Source: an uncultured Flavobacteriaceae bacterium
Lineage (GTDB): Bacteria > Bacteroidota > Bacteroidia > Flavobacteriales > Flavobacteriaceae
Direction: 5' to 3'
Length of the DNA: 64,000 nt
Assembly: GCA_947493535.1 (NCBI GenBank)
Contig: CANLRK010000003.1
Coordinates: forward strand, 248,001 to 312,000
Both the position numbers and the translations under genes were made by a program. The notes under the pieces were generated by a model. It did no database searches and was not told where the DNA came from. It was given only the letters and a program-made list of their open reading frames with translations. Shown piece after piece: positions 31,944 through 40,774 of the stretch. Every line of letters starts with the position of its first letter. Position 1 is the stretch's first letter.

Positions 31944-34427
31944 TTACATCATACCTCCACCACCTTGTGTTTCATTATTATCACGACGCTTACGTTGTAA
32001 AGCTCTATTTTTTCCTCCACCAAAACGGTAGTTGAATCCAATATAAGCCGACTGGCTTTCCCAGTTAAACTCTCCTTCTTGACGGTAAGGTTTGCTACCT
32101 TCAAAAGCAAATTGCATACTATTAAAAATATCACTTACACGGGCGCTAATTGTTCCTTTTCCTTTTAAAACGGAATAGCTTGTTCCAGCATCAATTTTCC
32201 ACATTGGTTTTCTTTTAAATTGTAAGCCTAAACTTGCACCTCTATAAAAGCCAGATAATTGAAAACGTAACTTCTTAGTAGCTGTAAAATTATTATTGAT
32301 TCTAGTGTTGAATTCTGTATTGTCAATTTCTACAGCTTCAAATCCGCTAGGGGCTGATTCACTTGATACAATACCTTTAGTAGTTTTATAGTACAAATCC
32401 ATACTAGCGTTAGTGTTCCACCATTTAGCAAAGCGTAAGTTACCTGAAACTTCAAAACCGAAAGCATTATTGTTATCAAAGTTACTATAAGATAAAATAA
32501 GTTTGTTTTCTTCGGTAGGGTGTAGGGTAACCGAACGAGAAATTTCGTCATTAATTTGTCGGTAAAAGACCCCTGTGGTTATAGAACCTATTTTTGTTTT
32601 ACGGGTATAGTTTAATTCATATGAATTGGTAAATTGTGGCTGCAATGCAGGATTTCCTTCAGAGTCTACTGCAGGTGTACTCCATTCCCTAATTGGGTTT
32701 ACTTGCCCAATACTTGGGCGGTCAACTCTTCTAGAGTAACTTAAATTGAAAGAGTTTTTTTCATTAGCTGTATAGGTAACAAATGCAGATGGATAAATTG
32801 AAAATATTTCATCTTCAAAAGTACCTGTGGTATAGGTAAAAACACCTGGTGTATCTTCTTCATAACCATTAAATTTAGCATCTACATTATATTGCTCTAG
32901 TCTTGCACCTATTTGCGTACTCCATTTGTTCCATTGTTTGCTATAAGTTATATAACCAGAAAAAATATTTCTGTCGTATTCAAAACCACCATTTTTAAAT
33001 GTATTTGTAGATGTTAATTGGTTTTCGCTATTTTGGGTTCTACTTTCTAAACCTAATTCTAATTTGGCGGTTTCTGATAACGGACGCACATAATCTAAAT
33101 TGATTAGCACATTGTCTCGGTTGTTATCAATATCATCAATATTTCCATCAAAGGATTCGGTGGTGGTATTATCAGTAGTATTATCTTGTAAATACCTATA
33201 ATCAAAAACAGCGTAATCTGGTCTTTTTGTAGTATTGTAATTTACTTCTAACTCTAAATTTTGTCCTTCTTTACCAAAATTAACTTTATAATCTAGGTTA
33301 TACGTTTGTGAGTGTGAATCGGTATCGCTAGTATTGTTTTGAAAGGTGTCTCTGGAATTGGTGTTGTTATTGGTAAAATCTGTATCGTTGTTATCTAAAA
33401 AGTCTACATGAGTTCTTCCAAAAGAATTACTGTAAAATAGGTTTTGTGTGGTGTAAAAAGATAAAGTGTTTTTATCGTTTATGTAATAATCAATACCTGT
33501 TTTTATAAGGTGTGATGTATTGTCGTTACCAAATTTGAAATTAGATCGGTTTTGGAAATCTTGCTGGTAACTATCTTTATATCCATGATTATCACGTTGG
33601 CCTGTGTTAAAACCATAGTTACCATAAATATTTACTTTTCCTACTTTATAGTTTAATCCTAAAGCGCTATTGAATTTAGGAGTTATGGCAAAGGTTACTC
33701 CGGTATTAATATTACCGTTAAAACCCATATTGCTATTTTTATGCAATACAATATTGATAATTCCACTCATGCCTTCAGGGTTGTATTTTGCTGAAGGGTT
33801 GGTAATTAGTTCAATTTGTTTGATAGAAGCTGAAGGTATTTGTTGTAATAATTGAGATGGGTCAATATTGGTAGGTTTACCATCTACTAATACACGAACA
33901 TTTTCATTACCTCTTAAAGCTATTGCTCCTGTTTGCTGATCGACACTTACGGATTGTATATTGTTCATTATCTCAGAAGCAGTAGCTCCTGCAGAAGTTA
34001 AGTCTTTACCTATATTAATTACTTTTCGGTCAATTTTTTGTTCAATGGTAGAAGTTTCTGCTACAACAACAACTTCATCTAATTGTGCTGCATCTTCAAC
34101 TAAAGCTACGGTACCAAAATTATGTTTATTGTTTTTTCGTGTAAATGTAATTGTTCTGGAATCAGTTTTATATCCTATAAACTGTATTTCAACAGTATTT
34201 TCACCGGCAGGAATTTTTTCAACAGAAAAGTTTCCATCTTCATTGGTAATTCCTCCTGTTAAAACAGTGTTGTTTGCATCTTTTATAATAATACTTACAT
34301 AAGGTAGTGCTTCTTGAGTAGCTTGATCGATTACTCTACCTGAAATACTTCCTATTTTTGGGGTACTTTCTTGAGCAAATGTTAGTAAGGATACTAACAA
34401 AATACTGAGTTGAATTAGTTTTTTCAT
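31944..34427 (-). CDS. TonB-dependent outer membrane receptor with carboxypeptidase-regulatory-like domain
   Basis: An ~827-aa outer membrane protein. Start at 'MKKLIQLSILLVSLLTFAQE' (signal peptide; the 12 extra N-terminal residues in the ORF track are unlikely). Domain order: CarboxypepD_reg-like beta-sandwich (about 20-100, 'GSISGRVIDQATQEALPYVSI'), plug ('RVLVDGKPTNIDPSQLLQQIPSASIKQIELIT...GMSGIINIVLHK'), then an outer-membrane beta-barrel of the OMP_b-brl_3 type with many aromatic-ended strands. The C-terminus is a G/R/N-rich tail ending MM. A substrate is not evident; no SusD partner is adjacent, so it is not a classic polysaccharide-utilisation pair. Confidence 0.92.
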   Translation of the reverse strand: MKKLIQLSILLVSLLTFAQESTPKIGSISGRVIDQATQEALPYVSIIIKDANNTVLTGGITNEDGNFSVEKIPAGENTVEIQFIGYKTDSRTITFTRKNNKHNFGTVALVEDAAQLDEVVVVAETSTIEQKIDRKVINIGKDLTSAGATASEIMNNIQSVSVDQQTGAIALRGNENVRVLVDGKPTNIDPSQLLQQIPSASIKQIELITNPSAKYNPEGMSGIINIVLHKNSNMGFNGNINTGVTFAITPKFNSALGLNYKVGKVNIYGNYGFNTGQRDNHGYKDSYQQDFQNRSNFKFGNDNTSHLIKTGIDYYINDKNTLSFYTTQNLFYSNSFGRTHVDFLDNNDTDFTNNNTNSRDTFQNNTSDTDSHSQTYNLDYKVNFGKEGQNLELEVNYNTTKRPDYAVFDYRYLQDNTTDNTTTESFDGNIDDIDNNRDNVLINLDYVRPLSETAKLELGLESRTQNSENQLTSTNTFKNGGFEYDRNIFSGYITYSKQWNKWSTQIGARLEQYNVDAKFNGYEEDTPGVFTYTTGTFEDEIFSIYPSAFVTYTANEKNSFNLSYSRRVDRPSIGQVNPIREWSTPAVDSEGNPALQPQFTNSYELNYTRKTKIGSITTGVFYRQINDEISRSVTLHPTEENKLILSYSNFDNNNAFGFEVSGNLRFAKWWNTNASMDLYYKTTKGIVSSESAPSGFEAVEIDNTEFNTRINNNFTATKKLRFQLSGFYRGASLGLQFKRKPMWKIDAGTSYSVLKGKGTISARVSDIFNSMQFAFEGSKPYRQEGEFNWESQSAYIGFNYRFGGGKNRALQRKRRDNNETQGGGGMM

Positions 34428-34583
34428 AGTTCGTTTTTTGATGATTCTTGTAATGATTACCACTACAAGACGACAAAATCTTTTGTTAGTTACTTTAATG
34501 TTTTATATTAACATTATTTTAACACCTGCATGAAGTAAGTTGAATCAAGGACAATGATTCGTAATAGGGATAAAAGCAAAGAT

Positions 34584-34946
34584 ATGAAAAATAAAACATT
34601 AGTATTTGGTGCATCTTTAAAGCCAGAGCGTTACTCTAATATGGCTATTCATAAATTGGTAGCTAATTCATACAAAGCAGTAGCTTATGGTTTGCGTATG
34701 GGAGAAGTTGCAGGAGTTACAATTTCTACCGAGTTGATACACTATAATGATGTTGATACTGTTACGCTCTATATGAATCCTAAGCGGCAAGAAGCTTATT
34801 ATGAGTATATAATAAATTTGCAACCTAACAGGGTTATTTTTAATCCTGGTACCGAAAATGAAGATTTTTATGCATTATTAAAGCAGCATAATATAAATTA
34901 TGAGGTTGCTTGTACACTAGTATTATTGAATACTAAGCAATATTAG
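34584..34946 (+). CDS. CoA-binding domain protein (YccU-like)
   Basis: A 120-aa single Rossmann-fold CoA-binding protein starting 'MKNKTLVFGASLKPERYSNMAIHKLV' (the ORF-track start ten codons earlier is not supported). The glycine/serine loop 'FGASLKPERYSNMA', a central 'TVTLYMNPKRQEAYYEYI' and 'NRVIFNPGTENEDFYALL' correspond to the usual YccU pattern ('P..R.A.P.V...A...G.k..WmQ.Gv.neea'). Function in the cell is unknown. Single gene divergent from the TonB receptor and convergent with the FKBP isomerase. Confidence 0.9.
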   Translation: MKNKTLVFGASLKPERYSNMAIHKLVANSYKAVAYGLRMGEVAGVTISTELIHYNDVDTVTLYMNPKRQEAYYEYIINLQPNRVIFNPGTENEDFYALLKQHNINYEVACTLVLLNTKQY

Positions 34947-34951
34947 AAAAC

Positions 34952-34984
34952 AAAAAGCCTGTTTAAAGTAAACAGGCTTTTTTT
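34952..34984. terminator. Bidirectional terminator, CoA-binding protein / FKBP isomerase
   Basis: AAAAAGCCTGTTT-aaagt-AAACAGGCTTTTT with T-tracts on both sides. Confidence 0.93.
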
Positions 34985-35003
34985 ATAAAATATTTTGTGA
35001 CTA

Positions 35004-35507
35004 TTAATGCTGATGTCCGTGTGCACCGTGCACATGACCATGTTCAACTTCCTCTGCGGTAGCGGCTCTCATTTCTAGTACTTTACCTGTGAAGTATAAG
35101 TCTTGATCGGCTAATAAATGATTTACATCTACAGTAACTGTAGTTTCATTAATAGCTAAGACTCTACCAGGAATTACATTTCCGTTTTGATCTTGTAATG
35201 GTAATACGTTACCTACAGTAACTTCAGGAATCATTTTTCCTTCGTTCATAAACATATCTTGTGCAAGTTCAATAACAGCCTCTTCTTTACGTGAACCGTA
35301 AGCGTTTTCTGACTTTATTCCGAATGAAAAAGTATCCCCTTCATTTAATGCGTTAATATTAGCCTCAAATTCAGGAATCATTTGTCCTAAACCTGATAAA
35401 AAGGCTAAAGGCGCTTTTCCTTCAGTAGTTTCAATCATTTCTCCTTCAGCAGTGTCTCTATATAAGTTATATTCAACTGCTATTGCTTTGTGTTTTATTT
35501 CACTCAT
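35004..35507 (-). CDS. FKBP-type peptidylprolyl isomerase, SlyD-like
   Basis: A 167-aa isomerase. The FKBP part ('AIAVEYNLYRDTAEGEMIETTEGKAPLAFLSGLGQMIPEFEANINAL') is interrupted by the IF ('insert-in-flap') chaperone domain ('YGSRKEEAVIELAQDMF...VLPLQDQNGNVIPGRV') and closed by 'VDVNHLLADQDLYFTGKVLEM', as in SlyD. The C-terminal tail 'HGHVHGAHGHQH' is His-rich and could bind nickel or other metal. Cytosolic folding helper. Consensus promoter TACTTTTG 17 nt upstream; short leader. Confidence 0.95.
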   Translation of the reverse strand: MSEIKHKAIAVEYNLYRDTAEGEMIETTEGKAPLAFLSGLGQMIPEFEANINALNEGDTFSFGIKSENAYGSRKEEAVIELAQDMFMNEGKMIPEVTVGNVLPLQDQNGNVIPGRVLAINETTVTVDVNHLLADQDLYFTGKVLEMRAATAEEVEHGHVHGAHGHQH

Positions 35508-35523
35508 GAATATTAATTTTGGG

Positions 35524-35531
35524 CAAAAGTA
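35524..35531 (-). promoter_or_regulatory. -7 element of the SlyD-like gene
   Basis: TACTTTTG on the minus strand, perfect TAnnTTTG, 17 nt before the ATG. Confidence 0.75.
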
Positions 35532-35590
35532 CTATTTTATTATAGTTTTACTACACAATATTAGTTTTTGTTGGTTTTACGCTGGGATTC

Positions 35591-37030
35591 CTAGTTTTTT
35601 TGTTTGATAGCCAATAAGCCTAAAAAGGTTAAAAAACCATTAAGAATTAATATAAAGAAACCGAATTCAAAGCCAAACCATTTTAAACTATTAATACTTA
35701 TAATGTATGATAATACTGGAGAAAGTATTGCTATTACTGGAACCAATTTGTCTTTAATGTTCCACTCGGTAAATAGTCCAAAAGCATATAAACCTAATAA
35801 AGGCCCGTAAGTATAGCCTGCAAACTTGAATAATTTGGCAATAACGCTAACATCTTTTAAAACGTATTTGAAAATGATAATAACGGCAATGAGTACTAAA
35901 GAAATAAGTACATGAATTTTTTTTCTGATGCGTACTTGTTGTTGTATGTTGTACTTCTTTTCAATGTCTAAAATATCAATACTAAATGAAGTAGTTAATG
36001 AGGTTAAAGCACTATCAGCACTACTATAGGCAGCAGCAATTAAACCTAATAAAAAGAAAATAAAAACACCTGTTCCTAAATGGTTTTGAGCTAGCACTGC
36101 AAATAAATCATCCTTATGAGCATCAATACCGTTTTGCTGAGCATAAGTTGTTAAAAGTAAACCTAAACATAGAAAAATAAAGTTAACAATGGTAAGTACT
36201 ATGGTAAACCAAAAAATGTTTTTTTGTGCATCTTTAAGGGTTTTACAAGTAAGGTTTTTTTGCATCATGTCTTGATCTAAACCAGTCATTACTATAGCAA
36301 TAAAAGCCCCTGAAATAAATTGTTTCCAAAAGTAGTTTCCTGCTTTATAATCATCAAAAAAGAAAGTTTTTGATAAATTACTTTCTAATATAAAATTTAA
36401 TGTTGATTGACTATCAATAGCAATATTACTACTAACTATATAAATGGTAACCCCAACAGCAATTAGCATGAATAAAGTTTGTAAGGTGTCGGTCCAAACA
36501 ATAGTTTTTATTCCTGATTTAAAAGTGTATAACCATATGAGTAGTACTGTAATGGTTACAGTTTGCCAAAAAGCAATACCAAGCTCATCAAACAATATAA
36601 TTTGAAGTACATTGGCTACTAAAAAAAGCCGAAAACTAGCTCCGACGACTCTTGATATTAAAAAGAAAGAAGCACCTGTTTTATAGGAAAAATTTCCAAA
36701 GCGTCCTTCAAGGTAAGTATATATGGATGTTAGGTTTAAACGATAATAAAGCGGAAGTAACACCAAACCTATAACCGCATACCCAATAATATAGCCTAGC
36801 ACCATTTGCATATAGCTAAACTGTGAAGATTCTACCCACCCTGGAACCGATATAAAAGTAACTCCAGATAATGAAGCACCAACCATACCAAATGCAACCA
36901 CATACCAAGGAGATTGTTTGTTGCCTTTAAAAAAAGCATCGTTACCAGATTTCTTACCTGTTAAGTAAGATACCATTATCAATAAACCAAAATAGCCAGC
37001 TATTAATAAAATAATTTGTGTAGCACTCAT
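35591..37030 (-). CDS. Sodium:solute symporter (SSS family)
   Basis: A 479-aa membrane protein with about 13 hydrophobic segments of the LeuT-like SSS family. 'GGNDAFFKGNKQSPWYVVAFGMVGASLSGVTFISVPGWV'-type sequence near the start (here 'KQSPWYVVAFGMVGASLSGV') carries the family's conserved helix 1 region, and 'YSSADSALTSLTTSFSIDI' in helix 8 supplies the predicted Na+-site Ser/Thr pair. Substrate could be a sugar, amino acid, or other small organic molecule; nothing nearby decides it. Single gene, consensus -7 at 37057-37064. Confidence 0.95.
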   Translation of the reverse strand: MSATQIILLIAGYFGLLIMVSYLTGKKSGNDAFFKGNKQSPWYVVAFGMVGASLSGVTFISVPGWVESSQFSYMQMVLGYIIGYAVIGLVLLPLYYRLNLTSIYTYLEGRFGNFSYKTGASFFLISRVVGASFRLFLVANVLQIILFDELGIAFWQTVTITVLLIWLYTFKSGIKTIVWTDTLQTLFMLIAVGVTIYIVSSNIAIDSQSTLNFILESNLSKTFFFDDYKAGNYFWKQFISGAFIAIVMTGLDQDMMQKNLTCKTLKDAQKNIFWFTIVLTIVNFIFLCLGLLLTTYAQQNGIDAHKDDLFAVLAQNHLGTGVFIFFLLGLIAAAYSSADSALTSLTTSFSIDILDIEKKYNIQQQVRIRKKIHVLISLVLIAVIIIFKYVLKDVSVIAKLFKFAGYTYGPLLGLYAFGLFTEWNIKDKLVPVIAILSPVLSYIISINSLKWFGFEFGFFILILNGFLTFLGLLAIKQKN

Positions 37031-37056
37031 AAAAAAATAATTCTTCTGCCAAAATA

Positions 37057-37064
37057 CAAATTTA
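37057..37064 (-). promoter_or_regulatory. -7 element of the SSS symporter gene
   Basis: TAAATTTG on the minus strand, 27 nt before the ATG. Confidence 0.7.
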
Positions 37065-37133
37065 CTTAAGCTAATATAAATATAGTGTCAAAGAATTGCT
37101 GGAAATTAATGGGTAAATTGTAATTTCGCTGTT

Positions 37134-37751
37134 ATGGAATTTTCTTCGAAACTTTTAGAAAATGCGGTTTATGAAATGTCACAATTGCCAGGCATAGGTA
37201 AACGTACGGCATTACGATTAGTATTGCATTTATTGGGCCAGCATAAAGACCAAACAGAGCGCTTGACTTTTGCATTGCAAAATATGCGTAATGAATTAAA
37301 GTATTGTAAAAACTGTCATAACATATCTGATGTAGATTTGTGTGAACTATGTGCAAACTCCTCCAGGAACGATCGTATTATTTGTGTAGTGGAAGATATA
37401 AGAGATGTAATGGCTATTGAAAGTACAGGGCAGTTTAAAGGTTTGTATCATGTGTTAGGCGGGAAAATATCACCAATTGATGGTGTTGGTCCTTCTGACT
37501 TAAAAATAGAGTCATTACTCCAAAAGGTAAATAAAGGAAAAGTAGATGAGCTTATTTTTGCATTAAGTTCAACAATGGAAGGAGATACTACAAACTTTTA
37601 TATTTTTAGAAAAATTGAAGATGCTAATATTACTGTGTCAACTATAGCAAGAGGAATAGCGGTGGGCGATGAGTTGGAATATGCTGATGAGGTTACTCTA
37701 GGGCGAAGTATTGTAAATAGAATTCCTTTTGAAGGTTCATTAAAAAGGTAG
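37134..37751 (+). CDS. recR: Recombination mediator RecR
   Basis: A 205-aa RecR of the RecFOR recombinational repair pathway. Order of modules: helix-hairpin-helix ('[18 protein letters not shown]'), C4 zinc finger ('[16 protein letters not shown]'), Toprim domain ('[29 protein letters not shown]', '[17 protein letters not shown]') and a C-terminal Walker B-like stretch ('[24 protein letters not shown]'). Full length. A -7-like TAATTTCG at 37121-37128 is nearly at the start, so the leader is very short. The 3' side ends at a terminator shared with the DUF6705 gene. Confidence 0.97.
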   Translation: MEFSSKLLENAVYEMSQLPGIGKRTALRLVLHLLGQHKDQTERLTFALQNMRNELKYCKNCHNISDVDLCELCANSSRNDRIICVVEDIRDVMAIESTGQFKGLYHVLGGKISPIDGVGPSDLKIESLLQKVNKGKVDELIFALSSTMEGDTTNFYIFRKIEDANITVSTIARGIAVGDELEYADEVTLGRSIVNRIPFEGSLKR

Positions 37752-37925
37752 GTTTTACAGTACTTACGCACTACTTCTTTTGTACTAATAATTTTTAGAG
37801 TTATTCAAATAAACATATATAGTAATATTAAAGAACATGTTTAATGTAATATACTTATGGTGAATAAGTGTATTGTATAGATTAATGCAGTGCGATATAA
37901 AGCTACCTAAAATGTAGCGCAATAA

Positions 37926-37970
37926 AAAACCCAAAATCAGGTGTTTTTATATCACTAATTTTGGGTAGTT
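37926..37970. terminator. Bidirectional terminator, recR / DUF6705 gene
   Basis: AAACCCAAAAT...ATTTTGGGTAGTTTTT, long-looped hairpin with A/T tracts on both sides. The core AAATCAGGTRTTTTTAT recurs near 38635 (see findings). The stretch 37752-37920 holds nothing else I can support. Confidence 0.75.
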
Positions 37971-37988
37971 TTTACACTATATATCTTT

Positions 37989-38567
37989 TTATGGCTGCTT
38001 AGTTAGTATTAGGCTTTTAGGAATTTTAAATGGCCAAGTATCTGTATCTCTGTTAGTATACCAAGTAATTTTCCAAGATATTTGTGGAAAAGTACCAATA
38101 GATGTATTCAATAAATATTCAAGATCTAAACTTCCATATTTTTTACCTGCACCAAATGATAAATCAGTAGGTTCTCGATACGAAAGTGTCATTAAATTTA
38201 AATTTTCTAGGTAGATAGAACTACCGGAAATAACACGCTGATTAGCAACTGAGTTATCATTTAAAGTGTCATAAATAACTATTCCGTTTTCTGTATACTT
38301 AAACTTAATATATATTTCATCATGAAAATTACCTCCAGCAGGTTGGTGAAGTAATTTATGTATGGTAATAATTAATTCTTTATCATTGTCTTGGTATTTC
38401 CAGGTGCCCAAAAATTTATCCAAATCTCCATTAATATCTTTATAGTAGTAATAAGTATTATATTCTTCGTCAAATGCACCCAATTGAGGTAAGGGTAGTA
38501 TAGCTTCTTGCGCAAAAGAATTTAAACCGCTTATTAAAATTGCTAGTATAATTATAATTTTTTTTAT
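37989..38567 (-). CDS. DUF6705 family secreted protein; expected ATG start replaced by ATA
   Basis: The ORF track begins at an internal TTG (38483), but the same frame runs upstream through a complete signal peptide, 'KKIIIILAILISGLNSFAQE', preceded by ATA at 38565-38567 where ATG is expected (ATA AAA AAA ATT). The mature protein ('YYYYKDINGDLDKFLGTWKYQDNDKELIITIHKLLH', 'NLNLMTLSYREPTDLSFG', 'LDLEYLLNTS') fits DUF6705, small exported flavobacterial proteins of unknown role. With the ATA start it is ~192 aa, a normal size. A perfect promoter (TAGATTTG, 38599-38606) remains 32 nt upstream. Either a non-standard ATA start is used or the gene has lost its start and is an early pseudogene. Confidence 0.7.
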   Translation of the reverse strand: MKKIIIILAILISGLNSFAQEAILPLPQLGAFDEEYNTYYYYKDINGDLDKFLGTWKYQDNDKELIITIHKLLHQPAGGNFHDEIYIKFKYTENGIVIYDTLNDNSVANQRVISGSSIYLENLNLMTLSYREPTDLSFGAGKKYGSLDLEYLLNTSIGTFPQISWKITWYTNRDTDTWPFKIPKSLILTKQP

Positions 38568-38598
38568 GTGGTTTTTTATTGGGTATTGAGTTAGGCAA

Positions 38599-38606
38599 CA
38601 AATCTA
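38599..38606 (-). promoter_or_regulatory. -7 element of the DUF6705 gene
   Basis: TAGATTTG on the minus strand, perfect TAnnTTTG, 32 nt upstream of the ATA codon; its presence supports a start at or near 38567 rather than the internal TTG. Confidence 0.7.
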
Positions 38607-38630
38607 CTATTATCATTAATAAAGTTAAAA

Positions 38631-38659
38631 ACCGAAATCAGGTATTTTTATCTCAGTAT
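38631..38659 (+). repeat. Second copy of the recR/DUF6705 terminator core
   Basis: AAAACCGAAATCAGGTATTTTTATCTCA-like stretch matches the terminator core near 37927-37955 at about 25 of 29 positions, same orientation, on the other side of the DUF6705 gene. Confidence 0.6.
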
Positions 38660-38763
38660 ATTTAGTGATGCATAAATATTTAATACTGGGTATTTTAAAA
38701 AAAAATAGTTTGTTAGTAAAATTATATGTATGGTAGTTGCATAACAATTAAAAAATATTCAGA

Positions 38764-38795
38764 TAAAAAGCTTTTCTAAACTAGAGAGGCTTTTT
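38764..38795 (+). terminator. Orphan hairpin with T-tract in the 38568-38948 gap
   Basis: AAAAAGCTTTTCTA-aac-TAGAGAGGCTTTTT, a 14-bp stem with two G-T pairs. No gene ends just before it on either strand. The 381-nt gap otherwise holds the DUF6705 promoter, one repeat copy and the menD promoter. Confidence 0.6.
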
Positions 38796-38796
38796 A

Positions 38797-38804
38797 TATA
38801 TTTG
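38797..38804 (+). promoter_or_regulatory. -7 element upstream of menD
   Basis: TATATTTG, perfect TAnnTTTG, about 145 nt before the menD ATG; it would give a leader near 138 nt. No riboswitch-like fold is evident in the leader. Confidence 0.5.
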
Positions 38805-38948
38805 AGGAATTGAAAAAGGTATATATTTTAAAAATAGATTTCACTTATATTTCACTCTAAAAAAAATCACAACTTCAAATTATTGATTTTTATTGTATTG
38901 AGATAAATTATAGAATTCCTTTTGAACAGTCTTTAAAAAAATAGGAGA

Positions 38949-40703
38949 ATGAATTACCCGAAAATTCCGTTAGCACAACAAGTAATACAGTTGTGCGTTG
39001 TAAAAAATGTTCAGCATGTGGTTATTTCTCCAGGAAGCAGAAATGCTCCGTTAACAATTGGATTTTCATCACACCCAAGCATAAAAACGTATAGTATTGT
39101 AGACGAGCGTTGTGCAGCATTTTTTGCTTTAGGTATGGCGCAACAGCTACAAATACCTGTGGCGGTGGTCTGTACTTCAGGTTCAGCATTATTAAATTAT
39201 TACCCAGCGGTAGCTGAGGCTTTTTATAGTGGAATCCCTTTGATAGTTATCTCTGCAGATAGGCCAAAACACTTGATTAATATTGGAGATGGGCAAACCA
39301 TACAGCAGGAGAATGTGTTTGGTAAACACATAGTATATTCAGCTAATTTACAGCAAGATTTGCAAGAAAATAATGAACGGTATTCTGATGAAAAAGATAT
39401 TCCTGCATTTGTTTTAGATAAATTATTAAATGTTGTAGAAAAACGTTTAGATAGTAATCAGCAAAAGATAAATGAGGCAATTAATCATGCTGTTACACAA
39501 CGAGGTCCTGTACATATTAATGTGCCTTTTGCAGAACCTTTATATGAAACCACGGTTGAATTTTCTGAAAAAGTTGATGTGATAGCTCCTGCTAAAATTA
39601 CCGATGAGATAGAACAGGCAGCATTTGAAAACTTTTTGTCAGCCTGGAAATCGGCTAAAAGACGTATGGTGTTGGTAGGAGTTCATACACCTAATGCTAT
39701 TGAACAGCGCTATTTGGATTTTTTAGGCCAAGATGAAGCAACATTGGTGTTTACTGAATCAACCTCAAATATCCACCACCCTAATTTTTTATCTAGTATA
39801 GATAAAATTATAGCTCCGTTAGATGCGGAAGGTTTCTCTGCATTGCAACCTGAAGTGTTGTTAACATTAGGTGGCTTAGTAGTGTCAAAAAAAATAAAAG
39901 CTTTTTTACGAGCAAATAGCCCTAATGCTCATTTTCATGTAGGACTAAATAAAGCTTTGGATACATATTTTTGTTTAAAACACCATTTTAGAGTTTCCGA
40001 AAATATGTTTTTTAGAGCATTGTTGAATGAAAAAACTCAAGTAGAGAGTGACTATCAATTGCAATGGTTGAAGGTTAAAAAGCATAGGGCTAAAGCGCAC
40101 GAAGCATACCTGAAAACTATACCTTTTACAGATTTTAAGGTGTTTCAAATAGTATTGAAAAGCATACCGGAAATGAGTGTATTGCATTTAAGCAATAGCT
40201 CTACCATACGTTATGTGCAATTGTTTAATCAAAAAATATCCATTAATCAATATTGTAATCGTGGTACTAGTGGTATTGATGGTTCTACCAGTACGGCTAT
40301 AGGTCATGCAGTGTATTCAAAAAAGCAGAATATATTAATTACGGGTGATTTAAGTTTTTTTTACGATTCTAATGCTTTATGGAATAATTATATAGCTAGC
40401 AATTTTAAAGTAATAGTAGTAAACAATAGTGGAGGAGGAATTTTTAGAATATTGCCAGGACAAAAACACACAGAAAATTTTCAAACCTATTTTGAAACAA
40501 CTCATCATTTAACAGCTGTACACCTGTGTAATATGTATGGTTTTACGTATTATAGAGCAAACAATGAGAAAGAGTTAGCTGAAGGGCTTAATGCTTTTTT
40601 TGCATTAGATGATAAACCAGGGTTATTAGAGGTTTTTACACCAAGAGAAATAAATGATGAAGTATTACTACAATATTTTATCTATTTAGCAGAAAATAGC
40701 TAA
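38949..40703 (+). CDS. menD: SEPHCHC synthase MenD (menaquinone biosynthesis)
   Basis: A 584-aa ThDP-dependent enzyme joining 2-oxoglutarate to isochorismate. N-terminal 'KNVQHVVISPGSRNAPLTIGFSSHP' and 'YSIVDERCAAFFALGMAQQL' belong to MenD; the ThDP/Mg2+ site near the C-terminus is 'ILITGDLSFFYDSNALWNN' with 'VVNNSGGGIFRILPGQ'. Length is typical. No other men genes are in the window. The ATG at 38949 is preceded by AGGAGA only 1-2 nt away, too close for a normal Shine-Dalgarno, consistent with Bacteroidota initiation. Confidence 0.97.
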   Translation: MNYPKIPLAQQVIQLCVVKNVQHVVISPGSRNAPLTIGFSSHPSIKTYSIVDERCAAFFALGMAQQLQIPVAVVCTSGSALLNYYPAVAEAFYSGIPLIVISADRPKHLINIGDGQTIQQENVFGKHIVYSANLQQDLQENNERYSDEKDIPAFVLDKLLNVVEKRLDSNQQKINEAINHAVTQRGPVHINVPFAEPLYETTVEFSEKVDVIAPAKITDEIEQAAFENFLSAWKSAKRRMVLVGVHTPNAIEQRYLDFLGQDEATLVFTESTSNIHHPNFLSSIDKIIAPLDAEGFSALQPEVLLTLGGLVVSKKIKAFLRANSPNAHFHVGLNKALDTYFCLKHHFRVSENMFFRALLNEKTQVESDYQLQWLKVKKHRAKAHEAYLKTIPFTDFKVFQIVLKSIPEMSVLHLSNSSTIRYVQLFNQKISINQYCNRGTSGIDGSTSTAIGHAVYSKKQNILITGDLSFFYDSNALWNNYIASNFKVIVVNNSGGGIFRILPGQKHTENFQTYFETTHHLTAVHLCNMYGFTYYRANNEKELAEGLNAFFALDDKPGLLEVFTPREINDEVLLQYFIYLAENS

Positions 40704-40735
40704 GTCCAAATCTTTTATATTAAATAAGAAATTGT

Positions 40736-40743
40736 TACATTTG
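40736..40743 (+). promoter_or_regulatory. -7 element of the DUF2853 gene
   Basis: TACATTTG, perfect TAnnTTTG, 31 nt before the ATG. Confidence 0.65.
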
Positions 40744-40774
40744 GGAGAACACTAATAATTAACAAACTAATATT

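Noticed and set aside
34473-34486. ACAAAATCTTTTGT palindrome upstream of the TonB receptor
   Set aside because: Short, AT-rich and without a matching operator I know; could equally contain a -33 element.
38811-38948. Riboswitch in the menD leader
   Set aside because: The leader is A/T-rich with no conserved-looking core or strong nested helices by eye.
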